Numbered from the stretch's first letter, positions 1-5,137 are shown. The stretch: 5,137 nt of DNA from an uncultured Phycisphaerales bacterium (GCA_937868145.1 CALMMH010000875.1:1-5137); one strand, 5' to 3'. A program made the numbers and translations. The notes: generated by a model not told the origin, from the letters alone.

Positions 1-373
1 CTTTGCTCACCATGTCCGCAGTCATATCCACGCCGATCACACGTCCTGTCGGGCCGACCTTCGGGCCTGCGATGAACGCGTCGAAGCCGCCGCCGCTGCC
101 CAGGTCGAGGACCACCTCACCGGTTTTGAGCGAGGCGATCGCCGTCGGGTTCCCGCAGGACAGACCCATGTTGGCTCCTTCGGGCAACACGGCCAGTTCG
201 GCCTCGCTGTACCCCACGCCCCGGGCCACCTGCTCGGCGGATCCCGACCCGCAGCACGATGTGGAACCGCATCCACATCCTGATCCGCTCTGGGCGATTT
301 TCGCGTACCCCTCGCGAACGGTCTCTCGGATTTGTTCCTTCTTGTCTGGGCCCTGATCCCCGACCATTATCAT
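1..373 (-). CDS. arsM: Arsenite S-adenosylmethionine methyltransferase ArsM, 3' end cut by window edge
   Basis: This cytoplasmic enzyme methylates arsenite with S-adenosylmethionine. Only the first 124 codons are in the window; the frame runs off the left edge. Visible are a Cys-rich N-terminal patch (C33, C35, C40, C41) typical of ArsM, the NMGLSCGNP segment with C73, which corresponds to the first conserved arsenic-binding cysteine of the family, and the SAM-binding motif I VLDLGSGGGFD (residues 88-98) followed by the acidic strand end VIGVDM (112-117). The other catalytic cysteines would lie outside. The ATG at 373 overlaps the arsC stop as ATGA, which indicates translational coupling. An in-frame ATG at 367 is an alternative start, 8 bases from an AGGA. 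It is the third gene of arsR-arsC-arsM and should be under ArsR control. The family assignment is secure; completeness is unknown. Confidence 0.93.
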   Translation of the reverse strand, partial: MIMVGDQGPDKKEQIRETVREGYAKIAQSGSGCGCGSTSCCGSGSAEQVARGVGYSEAELAVLPEGANMGLSCGNPTAIASLKTGEVVLDLGSGGGFDAFIAGPKVGPTGRVIGVDMTADMVSK

Positions 374-831
374 GTTCCTTTCCTGGATGCTTCTTCCAGA
401 CGGTCCGGCAGAGATTCGACGAACTGTCGAATCTCGTCCCGAACTCTTCGATAGTAGTTCAATGCTTCGCGCTCGTTCTTCGCCTGTTTCGCCAGTCGAG
501 GCGGATCGTCAAAACCCACGTGCACGATCTTGGCCCGTCCCGGGAAGAAGGGGCATGACTCGTGGGCGTCGTCGCAGACGGTCACGACGTAGTCGAAGGG
601 GATGTCCATGACCTCGCTCACGTGTTTCGAGCGATGGCCCGAGATATCCGCGCCCGCCTCCGCCATCACCTTCACGGCGTTGGGGTTGAGCCCGTGCGTC
701 TCGATGCCGGCCGAGTAGGGCTCGATCGCATCGCTTTTGAGATGACGGGCCCAGCCCTCGGCCATCTGGCTCCGGCAGGAGTTCCCCGTGCACAAGAACA
801 GCACTTTCAACTTCTGCACTGGTCTTTGCAT
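370..831 (-). CDS. arsC: Thioredoxin-dependent arsenate reductase ArsC (low-molecular-weight phosphatase fold)
   Basis: It reduces arsenate to arsenite in the cytoplasm, using a cysteine relay re-reduced by thioredoxin. The 153-residue protein has the N-terminal P-loop CTGNSCRS (C14, R20). The second and third relay cysteines are C86 and C93 in VTVCDDAHESC, spaced seven apart as C82 and C89 are in the staphylococcal pI258 enzyme. A DDPP segment near residue 110 matches the general-acid Asp loop. Length and motif order fit the thioredoxin-coupled class, not the glutaredoxin-coupled class. The frame is open upstream to 921, but the ATG at 831 is chosen because GGAGG lies 4 bases before it and the protein then starts just ahead of the first beta strand. 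Its start overlaps the arsR end by 25 bases, and its stop overlaps the arsM start by 4. Confidence 0.95.
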   Translation of the reverse strand: MQRPVQKLKVLFLCTGNSCRSQMAEGWARHLKSDAIEPYSAGIETHGLNPNAVKVMAEAGADISGHRSKHVSEVMDIPFDYVVTVCDDAHESCPFFPGRAKIVHVGFDDPPRLAKQAKNEREALNYYRRVRDEIRQFVESLPDRLEEASRKGT

Positions 832-1172
832 AAGTCCTCCGGGTCCCTGGCCAGGATCGTCTTCAGTCTCTTCTCGTCCTGCGCTGTTTGCGGCGATTCC
901 GCGAGGTTTCGTCGCACCCACGCGACGACTTCCCGAGCGGCTTTCGACGCCTCTCGGCCGGGCAGTCGATAATACATCCAGCGTCCGTCCTTACGGCCCT
1001 CGACGAGTCCGGCCTGCCGCAGAATGGACATGTGCTTGGACACCGTCGAAGGGGCCAATTGCAGCAACTCGACGATCTGGCAGACGCACAGTTCGCCGCC
1101 CGTCAACGCCATCAGGACTCGCAGCCGATTGCCGTCGGCCATCGCCTTGGTTATGTCAAGAACCTCACGCAT
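807..1172 (-). CDS. arsR: ArsR-family metalloid-responsive transcriptional repressor
   Basis: A 121-residue winged-helix repressor that should bind the operator at its own promoter and release it on binding As(III) or Sb(III). The ELCVCQ motif gives the adjacent sensor cysteines C29 and C31 at the start of the recognition region; the third cysteine of the E. coli-type ELCVCDLC arrangement is absent. The DNA-recognition helix APSTVSKHMSILRQAGLV (residues 40-57) and the wing GRKDGRWMYYRL (59-70) are clear. A second pair, C115 and C119 (CKDQC), lies at the extreme C-terminus and might add a ligand. The ATG at 1172 is preferred over an in-frame GTG at 1178 because GGTGAG (1183-1178) sits 5 bases before the ATG and would be destroyed as a ribosome site by the GTG start. 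First gene of the arsR-arsC-arsM operon. Confidence 0.95.
   Translation of the reverse strand: MREVLDITKAMADGNRLRVLMALTGGELCVCQIVELLQLAPSTVSKHMSILRQAGLVEGRKDGRWMYYRLPGREASKAAREVVAWVRRNLAESPQTAQDEKRLKTILARDPEDLCKDQCRS
836..840 (-). promoter_or_regulatory. Ribosome binding site of arsC
   Basis: GGAGG lies 4 bases before the ATG at 831, inside the arsR coding end. It decides the arsC start against the longer open frame reaching 921. Confidence 0.8.
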
Positions 1173-1177
1173 CAACA

Positions 1178-1183
1178 CTCACC
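1178..1183 (-). promoter_or_regulatory. Ribosome binding site of arsR
   Basis: GGTGAG on the minus strand, 5 bases from the ATG at 1172. It overlaps the alternative GTG at 1178 and so argues for the ATG start. Confidence 0.6.
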
Positions 1184-1184
1184 A

Positions 1185-1206
1185 TATTTCGCCATATAAC
1201 GAAATA
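1185..1206. promoter_or_regulatory. Probable ArsR operator (inverted repeat)
   Basis: Perfect 7-base arms TATTTCG (1185-1191) and CGAAATA (1200-1206) flank an 8-base spacer that itself contains the palindrome ATAT at the exact centre. The dyad is AT-rich, covers the -10 element and the expected transcription start, and lies just upstream of arsR. This is where ArsR/SmtB-family repressors bind their own promoters. Binding is inferred, not shown. Confidence 0.72.
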
Positions 1207-1231
1207 ATAGACTACGGCGCATACGTGTCAA
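1204..1231 (-). promoter_or_regulatory. Sigma-70-type promoter of the arsR-arsC-arsM operon
   Basis: On the minus strand, TTGACA at 1231-1226 is a perfect -35 box. TATTAT at 1209-1204 differs from the -10 consensus by one base. The spacer is 16 bases. Transcription would start near 1197, giving a leader of roughly 25 bases before the arsR ATG. The -10 box overlaps the inverted repeat at 1185-1206, so repression by ArsR would be steric. Confidence 0.8.
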
Positions 1232-1232
1232 C

Positions 1233-1262
1233 AAGAAAACGGGTTCGAGAATCAAACATCCG
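1233..1262 (-). terminator. Probable Rho-independent terminator after the flavoprotein gene
   Basis: Immediately downstream of the TGA at 1266-1264, the minus strand can fold CGG(AU)GUUUGA around a UUC loop with UCGAACCCG. That is nine base pairs including one U-G pair, with a two-base bulge. TTTTCTT (1239-1233) follows directly. The stem is imperfect, but position and U tract fit an end for the redox operon just before the ars promoter. Confidence 0.5.
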
Positions 1263-1263
1263 T

Positions 1264-1926
1264 TCACGCCAGCCTGAGAACGACCTCGGCAACATGGCGG
1301 CCGAGGTTCTTGGCGGTGCTGACGCCGAATTCGTCCTTGCTGATATCGTCGTTGGTGTTGATCAAGGTGGCTCCGAAATGGCTGGTGGGCCGGCCATCGC
1401 CGACGATAATCATATTCTGGCCCATAAGGCCAGCCTGGACCGACTGGAGAGTCAACTCCTGGCCGCCGTTGCGGCCGGCGCCGACCGCGACCACGCCGCA
1501 CACTTTTCCGGACAGGGCGAAGCTCTGCTGGCGAAAGACCATGCAGTGGTCGAGAAACGCTTTGCACAGCGAACTCATGTTGCCGAAGTACACGGGTGTC
1601 CCGACCACGATCGCGGCTACATCCGGGCTCGACAGAACGGGGATCAGATCGGCGAAACCGCCTTGGACTGCCTTGGGGTCCGTTGGATCGTAGACGCCGA
1701 TGTTCCTGCCCGCCAACTCAATGAGTTCGGTCGTGATGGCAGGGCTGACCGCCTTGGCCGCATCGAGACATATCTGGAGACTCGCCGATGTGGTCTTGCC
1801 CTTGCGCGGGCTGCACGATACGCCCAAGATTCTGACAACTTTTGCGTTCGGAGTCGCAGCGGCCGACACGGTGGATGAGGTCGCGCCTGCGGCGAGCGTG
1901 GTGGTCAGGAATTTCCTTCGATTCAT
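1264..1926 (-). CDS. Tat-exported flavodoxin-like NAD(P)H-dependent FMN reductase family protein
   Basis: A 220-residue flavodoxin-fold protein predicted to bind FMN and transfer electrons; the physiological substrate is unknown. Residues 1-24 form a twin-arginine signal (NRRKFLTTT, hydrophobic stretch, then SAAAT as likely cleavage region), so the folded flavoprotein should act outside the cytoplasm. GVSCSPRKGKTTSAS (35-49) is the FMN phosphate loop of the NADPH-dependent FMN reductase/iron-sulfur flavoprotein superfamily, and VVGTPVYFGNMSSLCKAFLD (107-126) is the second flavin-binding loop. The compact cysteine cluster that binds the Fe-S centre in iron-sulfur flavoproteins is missing; cysteines are scattered (38, 53, 121, 128, 143). 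It is not a typical ArsH. A strong AGGAGGA lies 7 bases before the ATG. It is the last gene before the terminator, 60 bases after the CcdA-like gene, so probably co-transcribed with it. Confidence 0.85.
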   Translation of the reverse strand: MNRRKFLTTTLAAGATSSTVSAAATPNAKVVRILGVSCSPRKGKTTSASLQICLDAAKAVSPAITTELIELAGRNIGVYDPTDPKAVQGGFADLIPVLSSPDVAAIVVGTPVYFGNMSSLCKAFLDHCMVFRQQSFALSGKVCGVVAVGAGRNGGQELTLQSVQAGLMGQNMIIVGDGRPTSHFGATLINTNDDISKDEFGVSTAKNLGRHVAEVVLRLA

Positions 1927-1933
1927 TTCTCTG

Positions 1934-1940
1934 TCCTCCT
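1934..1940 (-). promoter_or_regulatory. Ribosome binding site of the Tat flavoprotein gene
   Basis: AGGAGGA at 1940-1934, 7 bases before the ATG at 1926. It is the strongest ribosome site in the window. The 60-base gap around it shows no convincing promoter or hairpin. Confidence 0.8.
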
Positions 1941-1986
1941 TCTACCTAAGATGGCCATACGATTTGATTTCGAACGTGCGTGGAAC

Positions 1987-2685
1987 TCACTTTGCGATGT
2001 AGATCAGATAGAGGCCGCCGAGCAGGACCAGAATACCACAGACTCGCTTGACGAGGACGGCGCCTTTGGATTGCTCGTTCCAGTTCATATAGCGTTGAAC
2101 CCACCCGGTCGAAGTCCCCGCGACCACGATCACCGAACAATGGCCCACGCCGTAGATCAGCAGCAGCAGGGCGCCGTACATCGCCTGGGTCGAGGCGAGT
2201 TTGAAGGTCACGCCGAGCATCGGCGCCATGTAGGCGAAGGTGCAAGGGCCGATCGCGATCCCGAAGACCAGGCCCAGGATCAATGCGGCGAGCAGGCCTT
2301 TGCGTTTCATGCCGACTTGGCCCGGGCCGGACCAGGGCATGGGAATCACGTCGAGCAAGTGCAGGCCGACGAGAAAGAAGATGGCCGCGACGAAGTAGTT
2401 GCCGTAGGGGCCGACGTCGCCCAGCATCCGTCCGGCCGCGGCGGTAATGACTCCGATGAAAGCGATGGTGACCAAGATGCCCCCGGCGAAGAGAACGGAG
2501 ATGGCGAACGCTCTCTTCGTGGACATCCGACCCTGCTTGTCGATGAAGCCCACGATCAGCGGGATGCTCGCCAAGTGGCAGGGGCTCAGCAGGACGCTGA
2601 GGATGCCCCAGAGGAACGCTGCGGTCACAGCAATAGCGGGGGCGCCCTCAATAGCATGCGTCAAAGCCGTGAACAACCGTTCCAT
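1987..2685 (-). CDS. CcdA/DsbD-family membrane thiol-disulfide transporter
   Basis: A 232-residue integral membrane protein of the cytochrome c biogenesis CcdA family. These proteins carry reducing equivalents from cytoplasmic thioredoxin across the membrane to exported thioredoxin-like partners. About six hydrophobic segments are visible (roughly 17-47, 58-84, 95-116, 129-160, 168-190, 210-231). The two hallmark cysteines are C36 in LSPCHLASIP (first helix) and C148 in GPCTFAYMAP (fourth helix), each beside prolines as in the family. C183 and C216 are additional. No periplasmic DsbD alpha or gamma domain is attached. The start lies only 3 bases after the stop of the chaperone-thioredoxin gene and lacks a clear ribosome site of its own, which suggests translational coupling. 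That partner and the thioredoxin upstream of it are the obvious electron acceptors. A role in cytochrome c maturation cannot be excluded, but no cytochrome genes are present. Confidence 0.9.
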   Translation of the reverse strand: MERLFTALTHAIEGAPAIAVTAAFLWGILSVLLSPCHLASIPLIVGFIDKQGRMSTKRAFAISVLFAGGILVTIAFIGVITAAAGRMLGDVGPYGNYFVAAIFFLVGLHLLDVIPMPWSGPGQVGMKRKGLLAALILGLVFGIAIGPCTFAYMAPMLGVTFKLASTQAMYGALLLLIYGVGHCSVIVVAGTSTGWVQRYMNWNEQSKGAVLVKRVCGILVLLGGLYLIYIAK

Positions 2686-2688
2686 GCT

Positions 2689-3621
2689 CTATTGAACCCC
2701 CATTTCCGCCAGTTTCTTCTCGATTTCCGCCTGCGGCCAGAACCCTGTGTGACGGAACACCTCTTTGCCGTCCTTGTCGTAGAAGAATTGCATGGGAATG
2801 CTCTGGATGCCGTATCTTGCGGCGAGAATCCGCTCCTGGCCGACGTGGACGAACAACACGTTCACCTTGCCGGCGTATTTCTCTTTCAGTGTCTCCAGGA
2901 TCGGGGCCAACATGTCACAAGGCCGACAGCCTGTGGAGCCAAAATCAACCAGTGAAGGCTTGCCGCTGGATCTGGCCTTATCGACCGGGTTGTCTCTGGC
3001 CAGTACGGCCTGTTCTTTCGTCCAAGACGCGGAAACCTCGATGGGTACGCGTTGGCCCATCGTCCGGACATGCTCATTGATGAAATCCTGTTGCTTCTGC
3101 TGGAGCACGAGTTGTCTGATCGAGTCTTTCATTTGGTCCAGAGACGCTCCACCGCAGGACTCCTTGTTCTCCTCGTAGAACCTGGATATCTCCGCTTCGT
3201 TGACCTGCACATCGGCAACCAGGCCCTTGAGGTACGTCTGAATCAATGCGCGTTCGTCAGAGGCAGGCATATCCTTCTGTTCCGAGGTCTTTGCCATGGC
3301 CTGTGCGACGAGAAGCTGACGCGTCGTCAGATTCTCCAGCAGGAAGAAGGCATTCTTCTTGATCTCGGCCTGTATCTCCTGCGGCGTCTTGGCGATCTCG
3401 GCGGCGATATCCGCATCTTTGATGGTGAGACTGTCCGTCCTGAGGACTACGCCGGCAGGCAGATCGGACAACTTCGCATAGGTCAAGCAGTTGGAGGCCA
3501 GACCTGGATAGACCTCGCACACCAGGGCCGGTTGGGCCGGGGCATCGGCCGCGCGTATTGTGAGAACTGACGCAACCAGTACGACAACGACGATTAGTGA
3601 AAGAACCTGTCTCTTCATCAT
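2689..3621 (-). CDS. Secreted SurA-like chaperone domain fused to a C-terminal thioredoxin domain
   Basis: A 310-residue exported protein. Residues 1-24 are a Sec signal peptide (MMKR, long Val/Leu stretch, then RAADA). A short segment with C35 and C45 follows. Residues about 65-200 are charged and helical, with VNEAEISRFYEENKE (140-154) resembling the N-terminal chaperone region of SurA/PpiC-type foldases. No parvulin isomerase domain follows. Instead residues about 221-310 form a thioredoxin fold with the active site CRPC (232-235) and the cis-proline SIP (P276). A fifth cysteine, C156, lies in the chaperone part. The ATG at 3621 is chosen because GGAG sits 9 bases upstream; ATGs at 3627 and 3618 are possible, and the frame is open to 3675, overlapping the upstream gene. 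CcdA follows at once, so it is probably the reductant. The thioredoxin part is certain; the SurA-like call is moderate. Confidence 0.87.
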   Translation of the reverse strand: MMKRQVLSLIVVVVLVASVLTIRAADAPAQPALVCEVYPGLASNCLTYAKLSDLPAGVVLRTDSLTIKDADIAAEIAKTPQEIQAEIKKNAFFLLENLTTRQLLVAQAMAKTSEQKDMPASDERALIQTYLKGLVADVQVNEAEISRFYEENKESCGGASLDQMKDSIRQLVLQQKQQDFINEHVRTMGQRVPIEVSASWTKEQAVLARDNPVDKARSSGKPSLVDFGSTGCRPCDMLAPILETLKEKYAGKVNVLFVHVGQERILAARYGIQSIPMQFFYDKDGKEVFRHTGFWPQAEIEKKLAEMGVQ

Positions 3622-3630
3622 GACCATGAT

Positions 3631-3634
3631 CTCC
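3631..3634 (-). promoter_or_regulatory. Ribosome binding site favouring the 3621 start
   Basis: GGAG is 9 bases from the ATG at 3621 but only 3 from the ATG at 3627, so the internal start best fits normal spacing. Confidence 0.5.
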
Positions 3635-3652
3635 GCGATGGATTTGTGTCGA

Positions 3653-5077
3653 TTATTTCGGGACACACTCGCCAATCTTGCACGCCTTCTTGATCTGCTC
3701 AGGGGAAAGCTTCATCTTGTCGGCCAGCGCCTGGCTGATGCTGATGAGCCGGCCCGTCTCCGATGGATTTTGCTCGACCCACTTTTTGAGGTTGTCGGCG
3801 TTGGTGAAGAAGCCTTGATGAAAACACCCGGCGGACGTCCACGTGCCGTCGGGTTTCTGACGCTGGCCGAACCATGCGACGGCCGTTGCAGGCTCCAGCG
3901 TGGCTACCTTGCCTTCGAGGGTCCTGACGACGATGGGCTGTTTTGTCAGGCGGTCTTTCTCATGCACCTCAATGTCCTTGCCGGTCCGGGCGGCGACGCC
4001 CAAAGCACAGTGAGAGCAGCAGCCCCAGGTGCGGACGCCGCCTTCGACGATCACCTCGGCGGCATCCTGAGGATAGCACGCGCGGTCGCAGAATCCGCAG
4101 CGATGGGACAGCTCCTGCTGCTGGAGGGGTCCGATAGCCATGATGTTGCCGCCATTGGCGGTTCGTTCCCTAGCGGCCGTATCCTTGACGGCGAAGGCTT
4201 TGACCCATGGCCTGCCGGTGGTCTCGTCCTGGCCACAGAGGAAGGTGGCCTCCGTGATCGCTATCGGTTTGCCGTCGGTCCAGTCGGCGACCGTGACCCG
4301 CTTCTCAAAGTCGGTCTTGTCCTCGGTCAGACACGAGTACATGATGAAATAGCAGTGTGGGCCGCAGAGCCGAACCGGCCCCTTGTCCGTCTGCACGATT
4401 ACGAGGTTCTTGGCGTCGATAGTCCCCTCGCACATGTAGCAGATCGTGTCCTTCGGACGCTCGTCGGGCTTGGCTGCGGTGAGTTGCTCGAAAGCAGGCG
4501 TGCCTGCCGCGGACGTCGACAGGTCCACCCCAAACTCTTTCCACTTGGCCAGAATATCCTCTTTTGAAAAGAACCCTTCGTGGCGGAATAGTTCCTTCCC
4601 AGCGGCGTCATAGAGGATCTGGGTGGGAATGAGCTTGATACCGTATTCCCCGCCGGCGGTCGGATTCTTCCACACGTCGATGAAGACCACATCCAGCCTG
4701 CCTTTGTACTGTTCTTTCAGTTCCTCAAGGATCGGGGCCATCATCTTGCACGGAATACACTTGTCTGCTCCCAGGTCCACCAGGCGAGGCAGGCCCGACC
4801 CCTGGGGCATCGCGGCCGCGGCCGGTGTTGCCAGACCCTGGGCGGAGTCTCCCTCTTTGCCTCGTTGCTTGATCGTCACGATGGCTGCCATCACCTCGGG
4901 CTGCACGAGATCGCGGTAAACGATGTTTCTCTCGACGAACTGCGCGAACAGCTCGAGCCCAGCCACAACGATAGCCAGTGCGACCGCAACGGCAACGACC
5001 GTGAGCAGCAGCGCCTCGCCCATGAACTGGCGCATCAGTTGTGCGCGCGTCGCGCCGATCGCTTTGCGCAGACCCAC
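3653..5077 (-). CDS. Membrane-anchored thioredoxin with two NosL-like metal-binding domains, N-terminally fused to an FtsX/MacB permease fragment
   Basis: From the first possible start (GTG 5077) the protein has 474 residues, but the frame is open to the window edge and permease homology continues upstream of that GTG, so the gene is probably 5' partial. Residues 1-66 match the end of an FtsX/MacB core: basic cytoplasmic loop GLRKAIGATRAQLMRQF, then a helix (about 22-43). Residues 96-186 are a thioredoxin domain with CIPC (107-110) and cis-proline P151. Residues about 211-317 resemble NosL: CYMC (213-216), LCGPHC (238, 242), VTVADWTDGKPI and a late AF. Residues about 325-455 look like a second, diverged copy: CGFC (327-330), GCCSHC (353-357), GCFHQGFF, then a C466/C471 tail. 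NosL proteins carry copper to nitrous oxide reductase; the metal here is unknown, and the usual CGM motif is absent. Positive-inside charge puts the thioredoxin and NosL parts outside the cytoplasm. First visible gene of the redox operon. Confidence 0.8.
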   Translation of the reverse strand: MGLRKAIGATRAQLMRQFMGEALLLTVVAVAVALAIVVAGLELFAQFVERNIVYRDLVQPEVMAAIVTIKQRGKEGDSAQGLATPAAAAMPQGSGLPRLVDLGADKCIPCKMMAPILEELKEQYKGRLDVVFIDVWKNPTAGGEYGIKLIPTQILYDAAGKELFRHEGFFSKEDILAKWKEFGVDLSTSAAGTPAFEQLTAAKPDERPKDTICYMCEGTIDAKNLVIVQTDKGPVRLCGPHCYFIMYSCLTEDKTDFEKRVTVADWTDGKPIAITEATFLCGQDETTGRPWVKAFAVKDTAARERTANGGNIMAIGPLQQQELSHRCGFCDRACYPQDAAEVIVEGGVRTWGCCSHCALGVAARTGKDIEVHEKDRLTKQPIVVRTLEGKVATLEPATAVAWFGQRQKPDGTWTSAGCFHQGFFTNADNLKKWVEQNPSETGRLISISQALADKMKLSPEQIKKACKIGECVPK

Positions 5078-5137
5078 TTCCTTCGATCGCTGAGTCGCTC
5101 GCGCGCCTGCCGTACAAGACCGCTGACGAAGTCGCCC
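4880..5137 (-). other. FtsX/MacB-type ABC permease fragment joined in frame to the thioredoxin gene
   Basis: Reading from 5104, the frame encodes ARATQRSKEVGLRKAIGAT, the conserved cytoplasmic loop of FtsX/MacB-like permeases, followed by QFMGEALLL and a membrane helix. Homology appears to fade near residue 66 (about 4880), where the thioredoxin linker TIKQRGKEG begins. The GTG at 5077 encodes the conserved Val/Ile of this loop, so it is more likely an internal codon than a start. Upstream of 5104 the frame reads poorly as permease, while another frame gives DFVS (from 5133), as expected before this loop. A frameshift in the remnant is possible but weakly supported. The rest of the permease is missing, so this is a truncated or recombined piece, or an assembly join. 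Confidence 0.65.

Noticed and set aside
832..921. Thirty-codon N-terminal extension of ArsC
   Set aside because: It would overlap arsR deeply and adds sequence not found in ArsC. The GGAGG before 831 supports the shorter protein.
1024..1878. Plus-strand open frame of 284 codons
   Set aside because: It crosses the arsR promoter and runs antisense to arsR and the flavoprotein gene. No family resemblance is seen.
1264..1926. Assignment as ArsH
   Set aside because: The phosphate loop SPRKGKT and the PVYFGNMSSLCKAFLDH segment are closer to the iron-sulfur-flavoprotein-like FMN reductases, and ArsH is not Tat-exported.
1951..2955. Long plus-strand open frame of 334 codons
   Set aside because: It lies antisense to the CcdA-like gene and the chaperone-thioredoxin gene, is dominated by His, Asp, Glu and Gln as expected from complementing hydrophobic codons, and shows no known motif.
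3622..3675. N-terminal extension of the chaperone-thioredoxin protein
   Set aside because: It would bury the signal peptide behind a polar stretch and overlap the upstream gene. The start at 3621 gives a proper signal peptide and ribosome site.
3560..4567. Long plus-strand open frame of 335 codons
   Set aside because: It is antisense to the thioredoxin-NosL-like gene, whose CxxC and thioredoxin motifs show that the minus strand is the coding one.
4808..4891. Internal ATG starts at 4891 or 4810 as the true start of the thioredoxin-NosL protein
   Set aside because: Neither has a well-spaced ribosome site (GAGGTG abuts the first), and both would leave the protein without a membrane helix or signal although its partners are exported. 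They cannot be fully excluded.

Overview
The window is a GC-rich bacterial segment with every convincing gene on the minus strand, so it is read from high to low coordinates. No rRNA, tRNA, CRISPR array or insertion sequence is visible. Gene content (thioredoxin-coupled ArsC, ArsM, CcdA, Tat and Sec signals, an ABC permease fragment of the FtsX/MacB type) fits a diderm environmental bacterium, perhaps an anaerobic Planctomycetota-like lineage. That placement is only an impression, because no phylogenetic marker is present. Both ends cut through genes: arsM at the left, and an open frame with permease homology at the right.

Right block (5137 to 1264), an apparent exported thiol-redox operon. 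First comes a chimeric protein: an FtsX/MacB-like permease fragment supplying a membrane helix, then a thioredoxin domain (CIPC), then two cysteine-rich NosL-like metal-binding domains. Next is a secreted SurA-like chaperone fused to a second thioredoxin domain (CRPC). A CcdA-type membrane thiol transporter starts 3 bases after it. Last is a Tat-exported flavodoxin-like NAD(P)H:FMN-reductase homologue. A probable Rho-independent terminator (1233-1262) follows.

Left block (1231 to 1), an arsenic operon. A consensus-like promoter (TTGACA, 16-base spacer, TATTAT) is overlapped by an inverted repeat that is a good ArsR operator. It drives arsR, arsC and arsM, which overlap one another by 25 and 4 bases. 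ArsR is the Cys-pair metalloid sensor, ArsC a thioredoxin-dependent arsenate reductase, and ArsM an arsenite S-adenosylmethionine methyltransferase truncated by the window edge. No arsenite efflux gene is seen; one could lie outside.

Likely cooperation (inference): CcdA passes reducing equivalents from cytoplasmic thioredoxin to the two exported thioredoxin domains, which keep the cysteines of the NosL-like domains, or metal or metalloid targets, reduced. The ars operon handles arsenic in the cytoplasm. Whether the two blocks form one physiological system is not shown by the sequence. The main novelty candidates are the thioredoxin-NosL-NosL architecture, its fusion to a permease fragment, and the chaperone-thioredoxin partner.
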